64,000 nt of DNA from Chitinophagales bacterium (GCA_013816805.1 JACDDS010000017.1:29286-93285); one strand, 5' to 3'; numbered from the stretch's first letter, positions 1 through 9,756 are shown. Notes: generated by a model not told the origin, from the letters alone. Made by a program: numbers and translations.

Positions 1-275
1 TTGCTGAAATAGCAGTGATGGGTTCTAAAGGAGCTGCTGAAATTATTTTCAGGAAGGAGATCAATGCAGCAGAAAATAAAGAGCAGAAGCTGAAAGAAAA
101 AGTAGACGAGTATGCTGCGAAATTTGCGCATCCCTACGGTGCAGCCGGCAGGGGATTTATTGATGAAGTGATCCGTCCCGATGAAACACGGATAAGGCTT
201 ATGAAAGCATTTTCAATGCTCGAAAATAAGGTGGCAAAGCTTCCGAATAAAAAACATGGAAACATTCCACTGTAA
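1..275 (+). CDS. Acyl-CoA carboxylase carboxyltransferase subunit, C-terminal end (partial)
   Basis: This is the last ~90 residues of a gene that begins before the window. The frame is open from base 3 and reads AEIAVMGSKGAAEIIF, the conserved end segment of the beta (carboxyltransferase) subunits of propionyl-CoA, methylcrotonyl-CoA and similar biotin-dependent carboxylases. The tail includes the usual FIDEVIRPDETR segment (R-L-I-K-A in the family, here R-L-M-K-A), followed by the NKKHGNIPL ending typical of propionyl-CoA carboxylase beta chains. By family these enzymes move a carboxyl group from carboxybiotin to an acyl-CoA in the cytoplasm. Substrate choice cannot be settled from the fragment, but propionyl-CoA is the most likely. 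An internal GTG at 15 is not the real start. Confidence 0.85.
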   Translation, partial: AEIAVMGSKGAAEIIFRKEINAAENKEQKLKEKVDEYAAKFAHPYGAAGRGFIDEVIRPDETRIRLMKAFSMLENKVAKLPNKKHGNIPL

Positions 276-378
276 GCACGACAACAGTTTTAGAATTCAG
301 AAAACATGAAAGCGAAAACCCAGGGATAGTGTAAGTAATTGCACGGTCAGGAAACACTGAAAAAACCTCCATTACTGC

Positions 379-1266
379 GTGAATAAAAACTTCAGTGAGA
401 TTCTCCGCCGTATAGCCAATCCCTTCCTCTTCGGGAGCATCATCATTTCGCTGTGCACCCTTTCGATGCTGCTTGAAACGTATGTATTATTCGGATTAAA
501 AATAAAACTGGACGGGCTTGCCGGAGTGGTCTTTTTTGCCACCTTATTTCTGTACAATTTTCACCGGCTGATGGGGGTTGGGCGAATTAAATCAGAGGAT
601 TACGGCATCATCACAGGATGGTCTGCGCGCAACCAGTTTGTATTGCTGATGCTTGCCATAATCGGCGCAGGCGGGGTTGGGATATTTGTTTTTCATATTG
701 TGCCTTCAATTTTGCTTCTTCTTTTTCCGCTTGGCGCATTTTCCTTGTTATATGAATTGCCATTGGTTAGGTATAAGCACCGTTTCAACCAGATCAGGAA
801 TCTGTGGATGTTTAAGATCTTTATGATCACCGGCGTTTGGGCGATTGCTACCACGCTGCTGCCTGCACTTAACGCGGGCATTTCTCTCCGCAATCAGGAA
901 GTATGGCTGGTAGTGGCTGAAAGGATGGTATTTATCTTTATACTGGCATTATGCTTTGATGCGCGGGATGTTCACTTCGATGTTAAGGACCATTTAAAAA
1001 CGATACCCGTGCTTCTTGGTAGTAAAGGAACCAGGGTTCTTTATAGAATAAGTGCTGTTGTATTTATTGGTATCACAGCCATTCATTACGTGGTGCTGCA
1101 CCATTCCCGTGGCCTGGCTATCGCAATGGCCGCATCAATTTGTTTTACTTACATTATAGTCGAGCGCGCCTTGCCGCGCCGGTCTGATTATTACTACTTG
1201 TTCCTGGTGGATGGAATGATGATTACTCAGTTTTTATTCACCATCTCGCTCTGTCAATTACAATAG
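379..1266 (+). CDS. UbiA-like polyprenyltransferase family membrane protein
   Basis: A 295-aa integral membrane protein with about eight hydrophobic segments. It resembles the UbiA prenyltransferase superfamily. The second Asp-rich motif is visible as DARDVHFDVKDH near residue 195, followed by KTIPVLLGSKGT, as in UbiA/MenA/HemB-type enzymes. The first Asp-rich motif (NDxxD) is not obvious: the matching stretch reads LYNFHRLMG near residue 60. The protein may therefore be a divergent or non-catalytic relative, and I would not assign a substrate. The chosen start is GTG at 379, because no in-frame ATG lies before the first membrane segment. No cofactor gene is next to it, so the context does not help. 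Confidence 0.6.
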   Translation: MNKNFSEILRRIANPFLFGSIIISLCTLSMLLETYVLFGLKIKLDGLAGVVFFATLFLYNFHRLMGVGRIKSEDYGIITGWSARNQFVLLMLAIIGAGGVGIFVFHIVPSILLLLFPLGAFSLLYELPLVRYKHRFNQIRNLWMFKIFMITGVWAIATTLLPALNAGISLRNQEVWLVVAERMVFIFILALCFDARDVHFDVKDHLKTIPVLLGSKGTRVLYRISAVVFIGITAIHYVVLHHSRGLAIAMAASICFTYIIVERALPRRSDYYYLFLVDGMMITQFLFTISLCQLQ

Positions 1267-1411
1267 GCTTGAATAGAATTTCTCAATCAGAAAAGTGAAT
1301 GGCACCTCTTTTTTTTATAATGTGCATTGAACAGGTAGCCTTTCTTAAGTGTTATTTGAGCGTATATACTAAGTATTCTTAGCAATACGGTTTTTAACTC
1401 GTCGGAAGCTT

Positions 1412-2321
1412 ATGATGCACCATAGAACGGTAGACTCACTTATCGATATTAAGGTAATTTACCTGGAGCCCGCGATCAGGAATTACCCACGCGGCTTGGA
1501 AATTTTAAGCAAATATCCCCATGCAGCTATTGTGGAGGTTCCTTCGCACTGGAACATTCCTGAGCTGCATGGCAATGAGGGTTCTGCAGATGACTGGACG
1601 AAGATCAAGCGGGATGTTCTGATTCTTGGTATAAAAAAATCACTTACTGCCAGGCCTAACACCCGCAGCTCTCATTTTGTAGCACCCTCACAATCGAATG
1701 GCTGTACCATGGCCTGTTAGCGACTGCTCTGTGGATGCAGCAATTTGTGCCAACGTGAAAGATATGATGAACCTTTTTCAAGAGATACCCAATGCAAAGC
1801 TCACCTTTGCCACAAAATTTGTGAACCGTGAGATGCTTGCATACGACCCACAATTAAAGACCAGGATCAGGTTCAGCCTGATGCCGCATAAAATGTCGAA
1901 GCTGGTTGACGTGCGCACCACTTTTATTAGTGAGCGGATTGATGTAATCAATGATTTTGTGGATGCAGGATATGAGGTGAATGTTAATTTTTCGCCTGTA
2001 ATTTTTTATGAGGGATGGATTGAAGATTACATGACATTATTTGAGGAAGTAAACGACAAGCTTAACGAGAAAAGTAAAAGCCAGCTGGTCTGTGAAATTA
2101 TTTTCCTTACACATAATGAGCAGTTGCATGATGTGAATTTGGGATGGCATCCCAAAGCAGAAGAGGTGCTTTGGAAGCCGGAGTTGCAGGAGGTTAAATA
2201 CAGCCAGACAGGAGGCAGAAACGCGCGGTATAAAAGAGGTTTGAAAAAAGAGTTGGTGGAGGCACTTATAGATATGGTGCATTCCGAAATGCCGTATTGT
2301 AAAATCCGGTACGCCTTTTAA
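1412..2321 (+). pseudogene. SplB-like (spore photoproduct lyase family) radical SAM gene with internal deletion
   Basis: Two consecutive reading frames together look like one gene. The first (from ATG 1412) runs to SHFVAPSQSNGCTMAC and then meets a stop at 1718. That segment leads into the radical SAM cysteine motif (CxxxCxxC) of SplB-like proteins in Bacteroidota. The second frame resumes at about 1719 with SDCSVDAAICANVKD and continues through FATKFVNREML, RIRFSLMPHK and TGGRNARYKR to 2321, the C-terminal half of the same family. The part that should lie between (the third cluster cysteine plus, from memory of the family, some tens of residues) is missing and the frame changes at the junction. 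The product could not hold the 4Fe-4S cluster. A real deletion and an assembly error are both possible. The first-frame start and the family call are well supported. Confidence 0.75.
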
Positions 2322-2463
2322 TTACATTCAGTTATTTTATTGCTTGCTTATATATCAGAAAGTGGTTACGTTAAATGGGCTGAAGAAGAATCTATATTAA
2401 CTTCACCTATTATTCACGTAAGAGTTCCTTTGAAATTCTATTGCGTATTAAAAGTAATTACAT

Positions 2464-2757
2464 ATGGATAAATTGTTTGTTGTCATCATGTCTTTGTTTC
2501 TATTTTTTTCATGCAATACCTACGATGTAGCGCCTATTAAAAGAGGATATAGTAGCCATACCGTTATTGAAAAAATCGGTGAACCGAAGCTAAAGCGAAA
2601 CATGGACACTGGTGTTGACTGGTGGTACTATGGTAAAAGGCAGGTCGTAGTATTTGAAAATGATACGGTTACCCGAGTAATTCATAACATAAAATCTGAA
2701 TTGGATTCTTTGAACTCTGTTCAGAAAAGAAAAAGTGCAATAATCGGAGACAAGTGA
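2464..2757 (+). CDS. Small lipoprotein, BamE/SmpA-like fold
   Basis: A 97-aa protein with a lipoprotein signal: a hydrophobic stretch ending in LFFSC, so Cys17 would be lipidated. The mature part has the layout of BamE/SmpA-like domains: a helix with S-x-x-T-V-I-E-K-I-G-E-P, then a strand ending in WWYYGK, then VVVFENDTVTRV. In Proteobacteria such domains belong to the outer-membrane assembly machinery. In Bacteroidota many small lipoproteins carry the fold without known function. The assignment rests on pattern only. It stands alone between unrelated genes. Confidence 0.6.
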   Translation: MDKLFVVIMSLFLFFSCNTYDVAPIKRGYSSHTVIEKIGEPKLKRNMDTGVDWWYYGKRQVVVFENDTVTRVIHNIKSELDSLNSVQKRKSAIIGDK

Positions 2758-2899
2758 AACTATATAGCGTGAGGCATAGTTTTTAAATACAGAACATTTT
2801 AAAAATCAAAGTGAATAAAGCCGCATTAAAAAAATTAAGCGCATTTAAAGATGTTTTTGTACCACCTTATTAAAAATATTTTACTTCACCCTATCTTCC

Positions 2900-3514
2900 T
2901 CAATTAAAATTGTAGTGTATTCCAATTCCCAAAAACCGGTAAACATCGAAACTTCCAAATTTACGTATACTACTAATCTTGTTCGATTGATATACCGGAA
3001 ACCCGTAGGCAATGCCAAAAAGATTTGCAGTTAGAGAAATTCTTTTAGAAAGAAAATATTCAAATCCTATTGAGGGTCCTGCGCCAATGTATAAAAGTTT
3101 ATCCGGGGCACGATTGATTTCTACGCCAGAAGAATATTTTAGAAAACCATTGAATGATGGATTGAAATAGGCATTTTTAAACAATTTAAATTTTAGCTTT
3201 CCTCCGGCGAATACCTTTACACCCCATGATTTATGGTTAGGTGATCCGGACCAATAAGGAATAAATCCAGCTTCAAAATAAAACTTGTTTTTTATTCTGG
3301 AATCAAACTCAAATGCCAGGCCGCTATTGCGAATTATATTATTGCTAAAACTTTTTTTCTCTTTCAGGTTACTGATTACCTCTGATAAATAAGGCACAAA
3401 TGTACCCAGTTCAAGGCCTGCTGAATTTTTATAATACGGATATTTAAAACTTTTTTGTCCGGTGCAAATGAAAGGTAGTAAAGCGCAGATTATAATTAAG
3501 GCAAATACTTTCAT
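2900..3514 (-). CDS. Secreted outer-membrane beta-barrel-like protein, unknown function
   Basis: A 204-aa protein with a clear signal peptide (MKVFALIIICALLPFICTGQ) and a mature part rich in alternating aromatic and polar residues and glycine. Typical strands are FYFEAGFIPYW, VKVFAGGKLKFKL, YIGAGPSIGFEY and FLGIGIHYNFN. The final aromatic residue followed by Asn suits a small outer-membrane beta-barrel. No known enzyme motif is present. The gene faces the esterase pseudogene in the same orientation with an 86-bp gap. Confidence 0.65.
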   Translation of the reverse strand: MKVFALIIICALLPFICTGQKSFKYPYYKNSAGLELGTFVPYLSEVISNLKEKKSFSNNIIRNSGLAFEFDSRIKNKFYFEAGFIPYWSGSPNHKSWGVKVFAGGKLKFKLFKNAYFNPSFNGFLKYSSGVEINRAPDKLLYIGAGPSIGFEYFLSKRISLTANLFGIAYGFPVYQSNKISSIRKFGSFDVYRFLGIGIHYNFN

Positions 3515-3600
3515 AGTAATGGAAATATTTAAACATATTAATTAAATTGTACTTTGTTCACATTCTTCCTGCGAATAAATTGCAAGTATAGCTATCCAAA

Positions 3601-4834
3601 TCAGTAACTTCCATTCACTAAAATTTTTCGAACGACGTTAATTGTGGAACTGGTGAATTGCAGCAGGCACATTCCGGAAGGCAGATTATTGAGAGAAAAA
3701 TTCCGGGATTGGCCTTGTGGCATTATTTAAATTTTCTTCATACAGTATTTTTCCGTTCATCCCGGTTATCGTCATAATTCCATTGAAGATTTCATTTTCA
3801 CCATTATTTATCACTTCAAATGAACCGGTAGTAAAAGAAGGGCATAACGAGCAGGTTTAGTGGGTAATTTGAGAGAGGAGGAACCGCAGTGGCGCAGGCT
3901 ACATTGCCTATGCCTTCGGGTAAATGATCAAAAAGAAAACCGTTGGATAATTCAAGCAGTGTATCCATCTGCGGTGATTGCGGCAAGATCCCATGGCCGA
4001 TGCCGGGAAAAGGATGGAGATGCGACTCCATATTATATCGAAGCGCAGCGTCGTGAATATCGAAGCTTCCGAACAAATAGATTCCTGAGGGTCCGTAGCC
4101 GGAAGTAGGGAACAATGGTGTCGTTCGTTCCATGAAAAAGGTAGTGAGGAGTAGTTTCATTTTTTAGCCAGGAAGTATCTACGATTCCGCCCCAGCAACC
4201 GATGATGCTCCTTACACCAGATCCAAACCCGGTATTGCCGCTGCTTTGATCCAGAGGCCCCAGCTTTTGCTCATCAACAAAAGGATTGATTTCTTCCTGT
4301 TCCCAATAGGCACAAGTCAGCGCAATCAAGGCTCCAGCAGAAGTGCCGATCATAAATATAGCCGAAGTGTCGGCGCAGTAATCGGCTCCATGTGCTTTAA
4401 AGAATCTTATTGCGGCTTTTGCATCCTGTGTAGCTTCGTATCCCTCTTCGTAGTTATCGGCGGGGGTGGTGGGATTTTCAACGCCGAGCCTGTAGTTTAT
4501 CGAAGCTACAAGATACCCCCGCTGAGCAAAATAATTACCAAAGGTAATTGCCTTGTCGCAGCACTTATCGCTTCCCGTTCCATGAGCATATATCAGCACG
4601 GGTCGCAGGTAATTAACTGATGCACTCGGTTTATATATATCAAGAAATAGTGTCTCCTGCAGATTTGTTTGCCAGTTAAAAATTAGAACCGTATGGAATG
4701 TTGATCGCTTTAATTATCTCCGGATAAACCGCATCCTTAAAAGCTCCCGGCGGTGCTGGTTGAGCAAAAGAAAAAACAGGCCATAAGTAAAGAGCCCCAA
4801 TCAAGAGATACTTATTATGAGCATATTTTTTCAT
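3601..4834 (-). pseudogene. Secreted alpha/beta hydrolase (esterase-like) with T9SS tail, broken by about three frameshifts
   Basis: Reading the minus strand from ATG at 4834, the frame gives a signal peptide ending in SFAQ and then PAPPGAFKDAV, up to a stop near 4677. The next frame continues with LFLDIYKPSAS, LIYAHGTGSDK (oxyanion region), ASINYRLGVENP, and the nucleophile elbow MIGTSAGALIAL (G-x-S-x-G, Ser in GTSAG), then LFHGTNDTIVPY. Near 4100 the frame shifts again to TPLFPTSGYGPSGIYLFGSFD and HLHPFPGIGHG, which holds the expected catalytic His. Near 3690 a last shift leads to NLPSGMCLLQF and VVRKILVNGSY, a T9SS sorting tail. All parts of a secreted esterase are there in order, but no single frame spans them. 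Three independent shifts favour a decayed gene, although poor assembly is possible. Confidence 0.75.
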
Positions 4835-5045
4835 GGATCACTTCATCAGTAAATTTTGAAGCGTCAAAATAAAATTCTGGTTTTTATGAATTCAATAAAA
4901 TCGTGATTTCAGGCAGTAAGATTTTAGCCCTTACAGATTAGGTAATATTTTACATTAAATCCAGAATTGAATTTACTGCTATTACGGGTGATAGCCAACA
5001 AAAGATTACGGAGTTTCCTTTATTTAATGGCAGATTATTTACAGT

Positions 5046-7253
5046 TCAATGAACAATATTCATTTTCTGTGTAAACTTTTGGTTGCCCTGCTTAATAGTA
5101 ACCATATATAAGCCCGGCTTCCATTCGTGGGTATCGATTAGCATATTCAACGTGCTTCCGGATTCAAACCTGTCAGCAAACAGCTGCTGGTCCAGGACAT
5201 TGTAAATAAAAAGACTCAGCGGTTCCTCCGTTTCGGAAGAAAAGCTAATAGAAACCTGGTTTTCGACAGGATTAGGGGAAATGGTAAATAGATTCCCTGC
5301 CATTTCCACACCCTCATCATCAGAATCAGGTTCCCGGGTATTTACTATGTTCTTCAAAAAACAGGAAATATCTTCTATAGGATCAGTATCTCCCAATGCC
5401 GTCTGAAGGCTATCAAGTGTTTTTTTGTATTGCTGGATCCGCTGGGCGTAGTCTGAATTATTTATTTGATTTGTATTTTCCTTTGGGTCATTTACCAGGT
5501 CGTAGAATTCTTCCGTGGTGGAACTGCAATAGTGGTGCACATAGGTATAATCCAGGGAACGGATACCGCGGTTTGAAGGCACTCCCTTTTGTCCTCCAAA
5601 TTCATAATAGAAAAGAGGACGTTTGATTTCGCCCGTTACCAGTTTATGTAAAGAGACTCCATCCATATTATAGGTATTGGAGATGCCTGCTGCATCCAGC
5701 ATGGTAGGTGCAATGTCGATTGTAGAAGCAATTTGATTTTTAATTACAGCAGAATCTGAAAACCATTTTGGATAGCGCACAAAAAACGGCAGGCGGATCG
5801 ATTCTTCCTGCATAATTTCTTTGCCTTGCAATAAATGCTCTCCTTTTAAATAGCCGTTATCAGATGTAAAAAATATAAGGGTATTGTTCAGCAACCCTTT
5901 TTTCTCCAGGTAACTTATCAGCGTATCGACATCATATTCTATGCCCGCAAGAGTCTGGTATTCTTTTAAAGTATTTGAAATAGTAGTGGCCGAATCAGCC
6001 TTCCACTGAAGAGAGCCTCCATAAAAGAAATCGGGATAATTCTTTGAATAGGTGTAAAAATTAGATGGAAAAGGCATGCGTTCATTTTCGTACAGATGGG
6101 AATCTTCCTTACGAGGCATGGATGGCGTGTGGGGTGCCCGTGTAAAAAACATAAGCATAAAAGGTTTATCAGCAGGTGCATCCTTTAAAAAGGTTAAAGC
6201 CAGCGCGGGGTAAGTATCCAGGATGTTACCCTTTATGGTAGTATCTTTTCCATTTACGATGTACGGAGGATCATTATAAAAATCATTGGTAGTAACAGCA
6301 TACCAATTGAATCCTTTTGGTACTCCCTGTCCCTGCCCGTATTTCCCTACGAACCCTGTATAATAACCGTTGTCAGTAAGTACCTGCTGTACAAGAGTTC
6401 CATTGCTCATATGGTTGCCATTATTAAGTACTCCATTGTGATGTCCATACAAACCGGTATAAATGGAGACGCGGCTGGGTGCGCACTGAGAAGTGGATGG
6501 AATCATGTATTGAAAATTCACACCTTCATAAGCAATGCGATTTATAGAAGGTGACTTAAACCAGTTAGGGCCACCTGTGGGCAGAAAAGTATCATACCGG
6601 CCATCATCCATCAAAATAACCAAAATGTTAGGCCGCTGTCCGGAATTAGCAGTTATAAAGGTTACTGTCTCCGTCCAGTCAGAAGTATTCTGGCCGCAAT
6701 TACTTTGCAGCTGCACGTCATAATTTGTAGCAGGCAGCAGCTTTTTCAATTTATACGTAGTATTATTCAGATCATTAACTTTTGTCCATCCTGAAGTTCC
6801 TGTCACCCGGTATTTTAAATTATACAGTGAGCTGTTACATTTTGCCTGCCAGCTTATAGTTGCAGAAGAATCGGTAACTGCAGTTATAAAAACCTGTTGT
6901 GGTGCCGAACAAACTAATGTTTGAAAGATAACCGGTTTAGAATATCCCTGCGTGGTATTATCAGAGCAAAATGATGCCACCTGCACGCTATACTTAGTAT
7001 CAGCAGCAAGACCTGTGACGGTGTAACTGGTGGCGTTTCCGGCGTTTACGGTTATCCAGGCAGCAGATGAGGAAACTTTATATTGAATCTTATATAAAGT
7101 TGCACCTGTTACGGCAGACCAATCCACAACAGCATCACAGCTGGAAACACTGGTAACCTGGAGGTTATTTGGCTTTTGAAGAAAGCACTGAGCGTAAGAA
7201 TGGGTAAATGGAATTACAATTAAGCTTAAGAGTAGTAGCGTATATTTCATCAT
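5046..7253 (-). CDS. Secreted sulfatase with two fibronectin III domains and T9SS sorting tail
   Basis: A 735-aa protein with a signal peptide (ending THSYAQ, ~22 aa), two fibronectin type III domains (about residues 28-113 and 117-203), a sulfatase/alkaline phosphatase-fold domain (about 207-620) and a T9SS type A sorting tail (about 660-735, with FTISPNPVENQVSISF and KPGLYMVTIKQG). The sulfatase start NILVILMDDGRYD supplies metal-binding Asp residues. CAPSR at residues 257-261 is the Cys-type formylglycine motif, so the enzyme needs maturation by a formylglycine-generating enzyme or anSME, and neither gene is in the window. FFTSDNGYLKGEH is a second active-site segment. By family it hydrolyses sulfate esters, likely on extracellular polysaccharide, but the substrate is unknown. 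Stand-alone gene. Confidence 0.9.
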   Translation of the reverse strand: MMKYTLLLLSLIVIPFTHSYAQCFLQKPNNLQVTSVSSCDAVVDWSAVTGATLYKIQYKVSSSAAWITVNAGNATSYTVTGLAADTKYSVQVASFCSDNTTQGYSKPVIFQTLVCSAPQQVFITAVTDSSATISWQAKCNSSLYNLKYRVTGTSGWTKVNDLNNTTYKLKKLLPATNYDVQLQSNCGQNTSDWTETVTFITANSGQRPNILVILMDDGRYDTFLPTGGPNWFKSPSINRIAYEGVNFQYMIPSTSQCAPSRVSIYTGLYGHHNGVLNNGNHMSNGTLVQQVLTDNGYYTGFVGKYGQGQGVPKGFNWYAVTTNDFYNDPPYIVNGKDTTIKGNILDTYPALALTFLKDAPADKPFMLMFFTRAPHTPSMPRKEDSHLYENERMPFPSNFYTYSKNYPDFFYGGSLQWKADSATTISNTLKEYQTLAGIEYDVDTLISYLEKKGLLNNTLIFFTSDNGYLKGEHLLQGKEIMQEESIRLPFFVRYPKWFSDSAVIKNQIASTIDIAPTMLDAAGISNTYNMDGVSLHKLVTGEIKRPLFYYEFGGQKGVPSNRGIRSLDYTYVHHYCSSTTEEFYDLVNDPKENTNQINNSDYAQRIQQYKKTLDSLQTALGDTDPIEDISCFLKNIVNTREPDSDDEGVEMAGNLFTISPNPVENQVSISFSSETEEPLSLFIYNVLDQQLFADRFESGSTLNMLIDTHEWKPGLYMVTIKQGNQKFTQKMNIVH

Positions 7254-7450
7254 TATTATTCATTTTATAGGATACAGAAATGTTAATTACAGGTTGACAT
7301 TTGATCAGCAAAATTTTAAAAGACTACTGATACTACATGATCAATAAAAGATGGTTAATCAGTTTATATTTAAAATTTTTTGAAAGGATTATATGCTAAA
7401 GTACATCAGATTTCAAGCGTATGCTGAGAAAAGTTACAATGAGATTTATT

Positions 7451-8263
7451 TTAAAATGGTATTGGATCAAGAGAATTTTTTGGCTGCCGGAAATATTTAT
7501 AAAACAATTCAACCGCTCTTAAACCTTCACTGCCTAAATCGATGGTAAATTCATTAACGTACAGCCGGATGTGCTGCCATATCACTTCTTCATCCATTTC
7601 CTGAGAATACTCTTTAACAAATTTAAGTGCTTCTTCGAAATGTGTTAAAGCATATTTTACACTGGATCTTATAATTTTATTTATTATTTCCGACTGATCA
7701 GGCGGGAAAGATTTCCTTATAAAAATTCCGCCAAGCGGAATAGGGCTTTGTGTTTGAGCTTCCCACATCTCACCTAAATCAGCCACTTTCTGCAACCCCT
7801 TCTTCTGATACGTAAACCGGTTTTCGTGAATAATAACTCCGAGATCGGCTGTTTCATTCAAAACGGCATCTTCAATTTCAGAAAAAACCATTTCCCAAAG
7901 GTCGCCGTGGTTTTTAAAAAAAATGTTAAAAAGAAAATTAGCAGTAGTCAGCCGTCCCGGCATAGCCACTGAGCAACCAGCTATTTCATCTAATGCAATC
8001 TTTCTTTTTGAGATTAACAGAGGTCCGCAATTTCTGCCGAGAGCACTTCCTGAATGTAATAAGGAGTAATGATCGCGGGTGTATGAGTAAGCTGCATAAC
8101 TTAGTTTGGTTATATCCAGCTCTCCGTTTACTGCCCGGCGGTTAAGAGTTTCGACATCTTCTATAACAGGCGAAAACTGAATGCCTTTGCAATCCACTTT
8201 TCCATGAAGCATTGCATAAAAAATAAAGGTATCATTGGGGCAGGGAGAAAAACCAAGGGTCAT
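7451..8263 (-). CDS. mqnD: 1,4-dihydroxy-6-naphthoate synthase (futalosine pathway)
   Basis: A 270-aa protein of the MqnA/MqnD family. It starts MTLGFSPCPNDTFIFYAM, the signature of MqnD, and continues with GELDITKLSYAAY and GPLLIS. It has the family's usual length. MqnD converts cyclic dehypoxanthinyl futalosine to 1,4-dihydroxy-6-naphthoate in the alternative menaquinone pathway, so this organism probably makes menaquinone without the classical Men enzymes. It fits with the menaquinone-using succinate:quinone oxidoreductase at 22650-26076. It is transcribed away from maf with about 108 bp between starts, so the two may share a regulatory region. Confidence 0.92.
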   Translation of the reverse strand: MTLGFSPCPNDTFIFYAMLHGKVDCKGIQFSPVIEDVETLNRRAVNGELDITKLSYAAYSYTRDHYSLLHSGSALGRNCGPLLISKRKIALDEIAGCSVAMPGRLTTANFLFNIFFKNHGDLWEMVFSEIEDAVLNETADLGVIIHENRFTYQKKGLQKVADLGEMWEAQTQSPIPLGGIFIRKSFPPDQSEIINKIIRSSVKYALTHFEEALKFVKEYSQEMDEEVIWQHIRLYVNEFTIDLGSEGLRAVELFYKYFRQPKNSLDPIPF

Positions 8264-8371
8264 AGCTCGAATGGAATAACGGTTTTAACAATATCAGTCA
8301 AATACAGTTCCTGTTGTGATTATAATATTCATTTATTTTTGAAATCACTTACCCACAGTTTAATATTTACT

Positions 8372-8959
8372 TTGAAAATTATACTTGCCTCCAAATCTCC
8401 CCGACGCCAGCAATTACTCTCCGATCTTGGAATCCGGTTTTCGCTGCTGCTTACTGAAGTAGATGAAACGTATCCGGCTGATTTACATATCGGGAAAGTG
8501 CCTGAATACCTTTCTGCTAAAAAGGCAGACGCTATTCGCAATCTCATTAAGACCGATGAGCTTCTTATCGCTGCAGATACTGTTGTATTGTTTGAAGATC
8601 AAATATTTGGAAAGCCGGAAAATACAGAAGAAGCAAAAAAAATGTTAACCATTCTTTCAGGCAACATTCATGAGGTGATTACGGGAGTAACACTATTAAC
8701 GAAAGATAAAGCAGTTACATTTTCGGAATTAACCAGCGTGCATTTTAGAAAGTTAAGCGATTCAGTGATTAACCATTATGTAGAAACATTTCATCCGTTT
8801 GACAAAGCAGGAGGGTACGCCATACAGGAGTGGATAGGATTGGTGGGAATTGAAAAAATTTCCGGATGCTATTACAATGTAATGGGGCTGCCGGTTTGCC
8901 GGCTCGTTAAGGAGCTTGAAAGCTTCGGAATAAATCTTCTTCATAACCAGGATCAATAA
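8372..8959 (+). CDS. maf: Maf-family nucleoside triphosphate pyrophosphatase
   Basis: A 195-aa protein beginning KIILASKSPRRQQLL, the conserved N-terminus of Maf proteins (S-x-S-P-R-R). Further family motifs are TEVDETYP, AADTVV, GKPENTEEA and AGGYAIQEWIG. Maf enzymes hydrolyse dTTP/UTP or modified pyrimidine triphosphates to monophosphates. I place the start at TTG 8372, because it puts the conserved KIILAS motif right at the N-terminus and gives the family's usual length. An open frame extends further upstream to 8204 but overlaps mqnD and shows no conservation pattern. Confidence 0.88.
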   Translation: MKIILASKSPRRQQLLSDLGIRFSLLLTEVDETYPADLHIGKVPEYLSAKKADAIRNLIKTDELLIAADTVVLFEDQIFGKPENTEEAKKMLTILSGNIHEVITGVTLLTKDKAVTFSELTSVHFRKLSDSVINHYVETFHPFDKAGGYAIQEWIGLVGIEKISGCYYNVMGLPVCRLVKELESFGINLLHNQDQ

Positions 8960-8962
8960 CTG

Positions 8963-9442
8963 TTATATCAGGTGCTGCTTATCTTTTTGCATCTGTTCAA
9001 AACCAGCATCAATCTGCAGCCCTGGCCCACGCAGTGCCTCAACGGCTAACTGATCACAACGCTCATTTTCAGGATGGCCGGAATGGCCTTTTACCCATTC
9101 AAAGGAGATGCTATGCTTTAGGTATAAGGGAAGCAAGAGTTTCCACAGATCGGGGTTTTTCACCTTTTTCCATCCCTTTTTTTCCCATTTTAACAGCCAT
9201 TCCTGCCGTATTGCTTCTACTACATATTTTGAATCTGAAAAGATTTTTACAGTGCAATGATCCCACTTTAATTGTTCCAGTCCCTTTATTACAGCCATCA
9301 ATTCCATCCTGTTATTGGTAGTTCTTCTGAAACCTTCCGAAAGCTCTTTTTCAGATGCTCCGAACTTAAGGATGACACCGTAACCCCCAGGCCCCGGATT
9401 GCCGGAGCAGGCTCCATCTGAATACAAAAAAATTTGCTGCAA
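8963..9442 (-). CDS. rnhA: Ribonuclease HI
   Basis: A 159-aa RNase H type I. The catalytic acidic residues are visible: Asp in FLYSDGACSGNPGPGG, Glu in NNRMELMAV, Asp in IFSDSKYVV, and the C-terminal Asp in ENERCDQLA. The W-V-K-G-H-S-G-H segment supplies the flexible-loop His. The enzyme cleaves RNA in RNA-DNA hybrids. The gene is convergent with maf, with only three bases between the stops. Confidence 0.95.
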   Translation of the reverse strand: MQQIFLYSDGACSGNPGPGGYGVILKFGASEKELSEGFRRTTNNRMELMAVIKGLEQLKWDHCTVKIFSDSKYVVEAIRQEWLLKWEKKGWKKVKNPDLWKLLLPLYLKHSISFEWVKGHSGHPENERCDQLAVEALRGPGLQIDAGFEQMQKDKQHLI

Positions 9443-9551
9443 CGATTACGGATTGATGTGCAAAGAAATTTGATTTGACTTACAAAGCAACTTAATCCAG
9501 GGAATTCTTATGCTGCATTCTATAAGATAAATAATTTTATCTTCGCCGGGT

Positions 9552-9735
9552 AATTGGTTCAGTTCATTAGTAAAATGATTGATTAAAAGGGAATGAGGTG
9601 AGATGCCTCAACAGTTCCCGCTGCTGTGATCCTGCAATAAAATATTTGAAGTGCTTTTAATTCTTCAGCCACTGTTTCAAAATTATGAAATGGGAAGGTG
9701 ATTAGAAGCCAGGAGAGTCAGAAGACCTGCCAATT
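9552..9735 (+). promoter_or_regulatory. Cobalamin (B12) riboswitch
   Basis: The sequence shows the conserved blocks of a cobalamin riboswitch. AAAAGGGAA lies at about 9584-9592, followed by a C-A-A-C-AGTTCCCGCTGCTGTGA core at about 9609-9629, GCCACTG at about 9668-9674, and the B12-box-like AGTCAGAAGACCTGCC at about 9716-9731. AATTGG at 9552-9557 can pair with CCAATT at 9730-9735 to close the outer stem. It lies ~100 bp upstream of a BtuB-like receptor gene on the same strand, the expected arrangement. By family it lowers expression when adenosyl- or methylcobalamin is abundant. Confidence 0.9.
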
Positions 9736-9756
9736 CCATTAATCATTTTCTGCTTT

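Noticed and set aside
8204..8371. N-terminal extension of Maf
   Set aside because: It overlaps the 5' end of mqnD on the other strand and adds residues not seen in the Maf family, which begins at the KIILAS motif.
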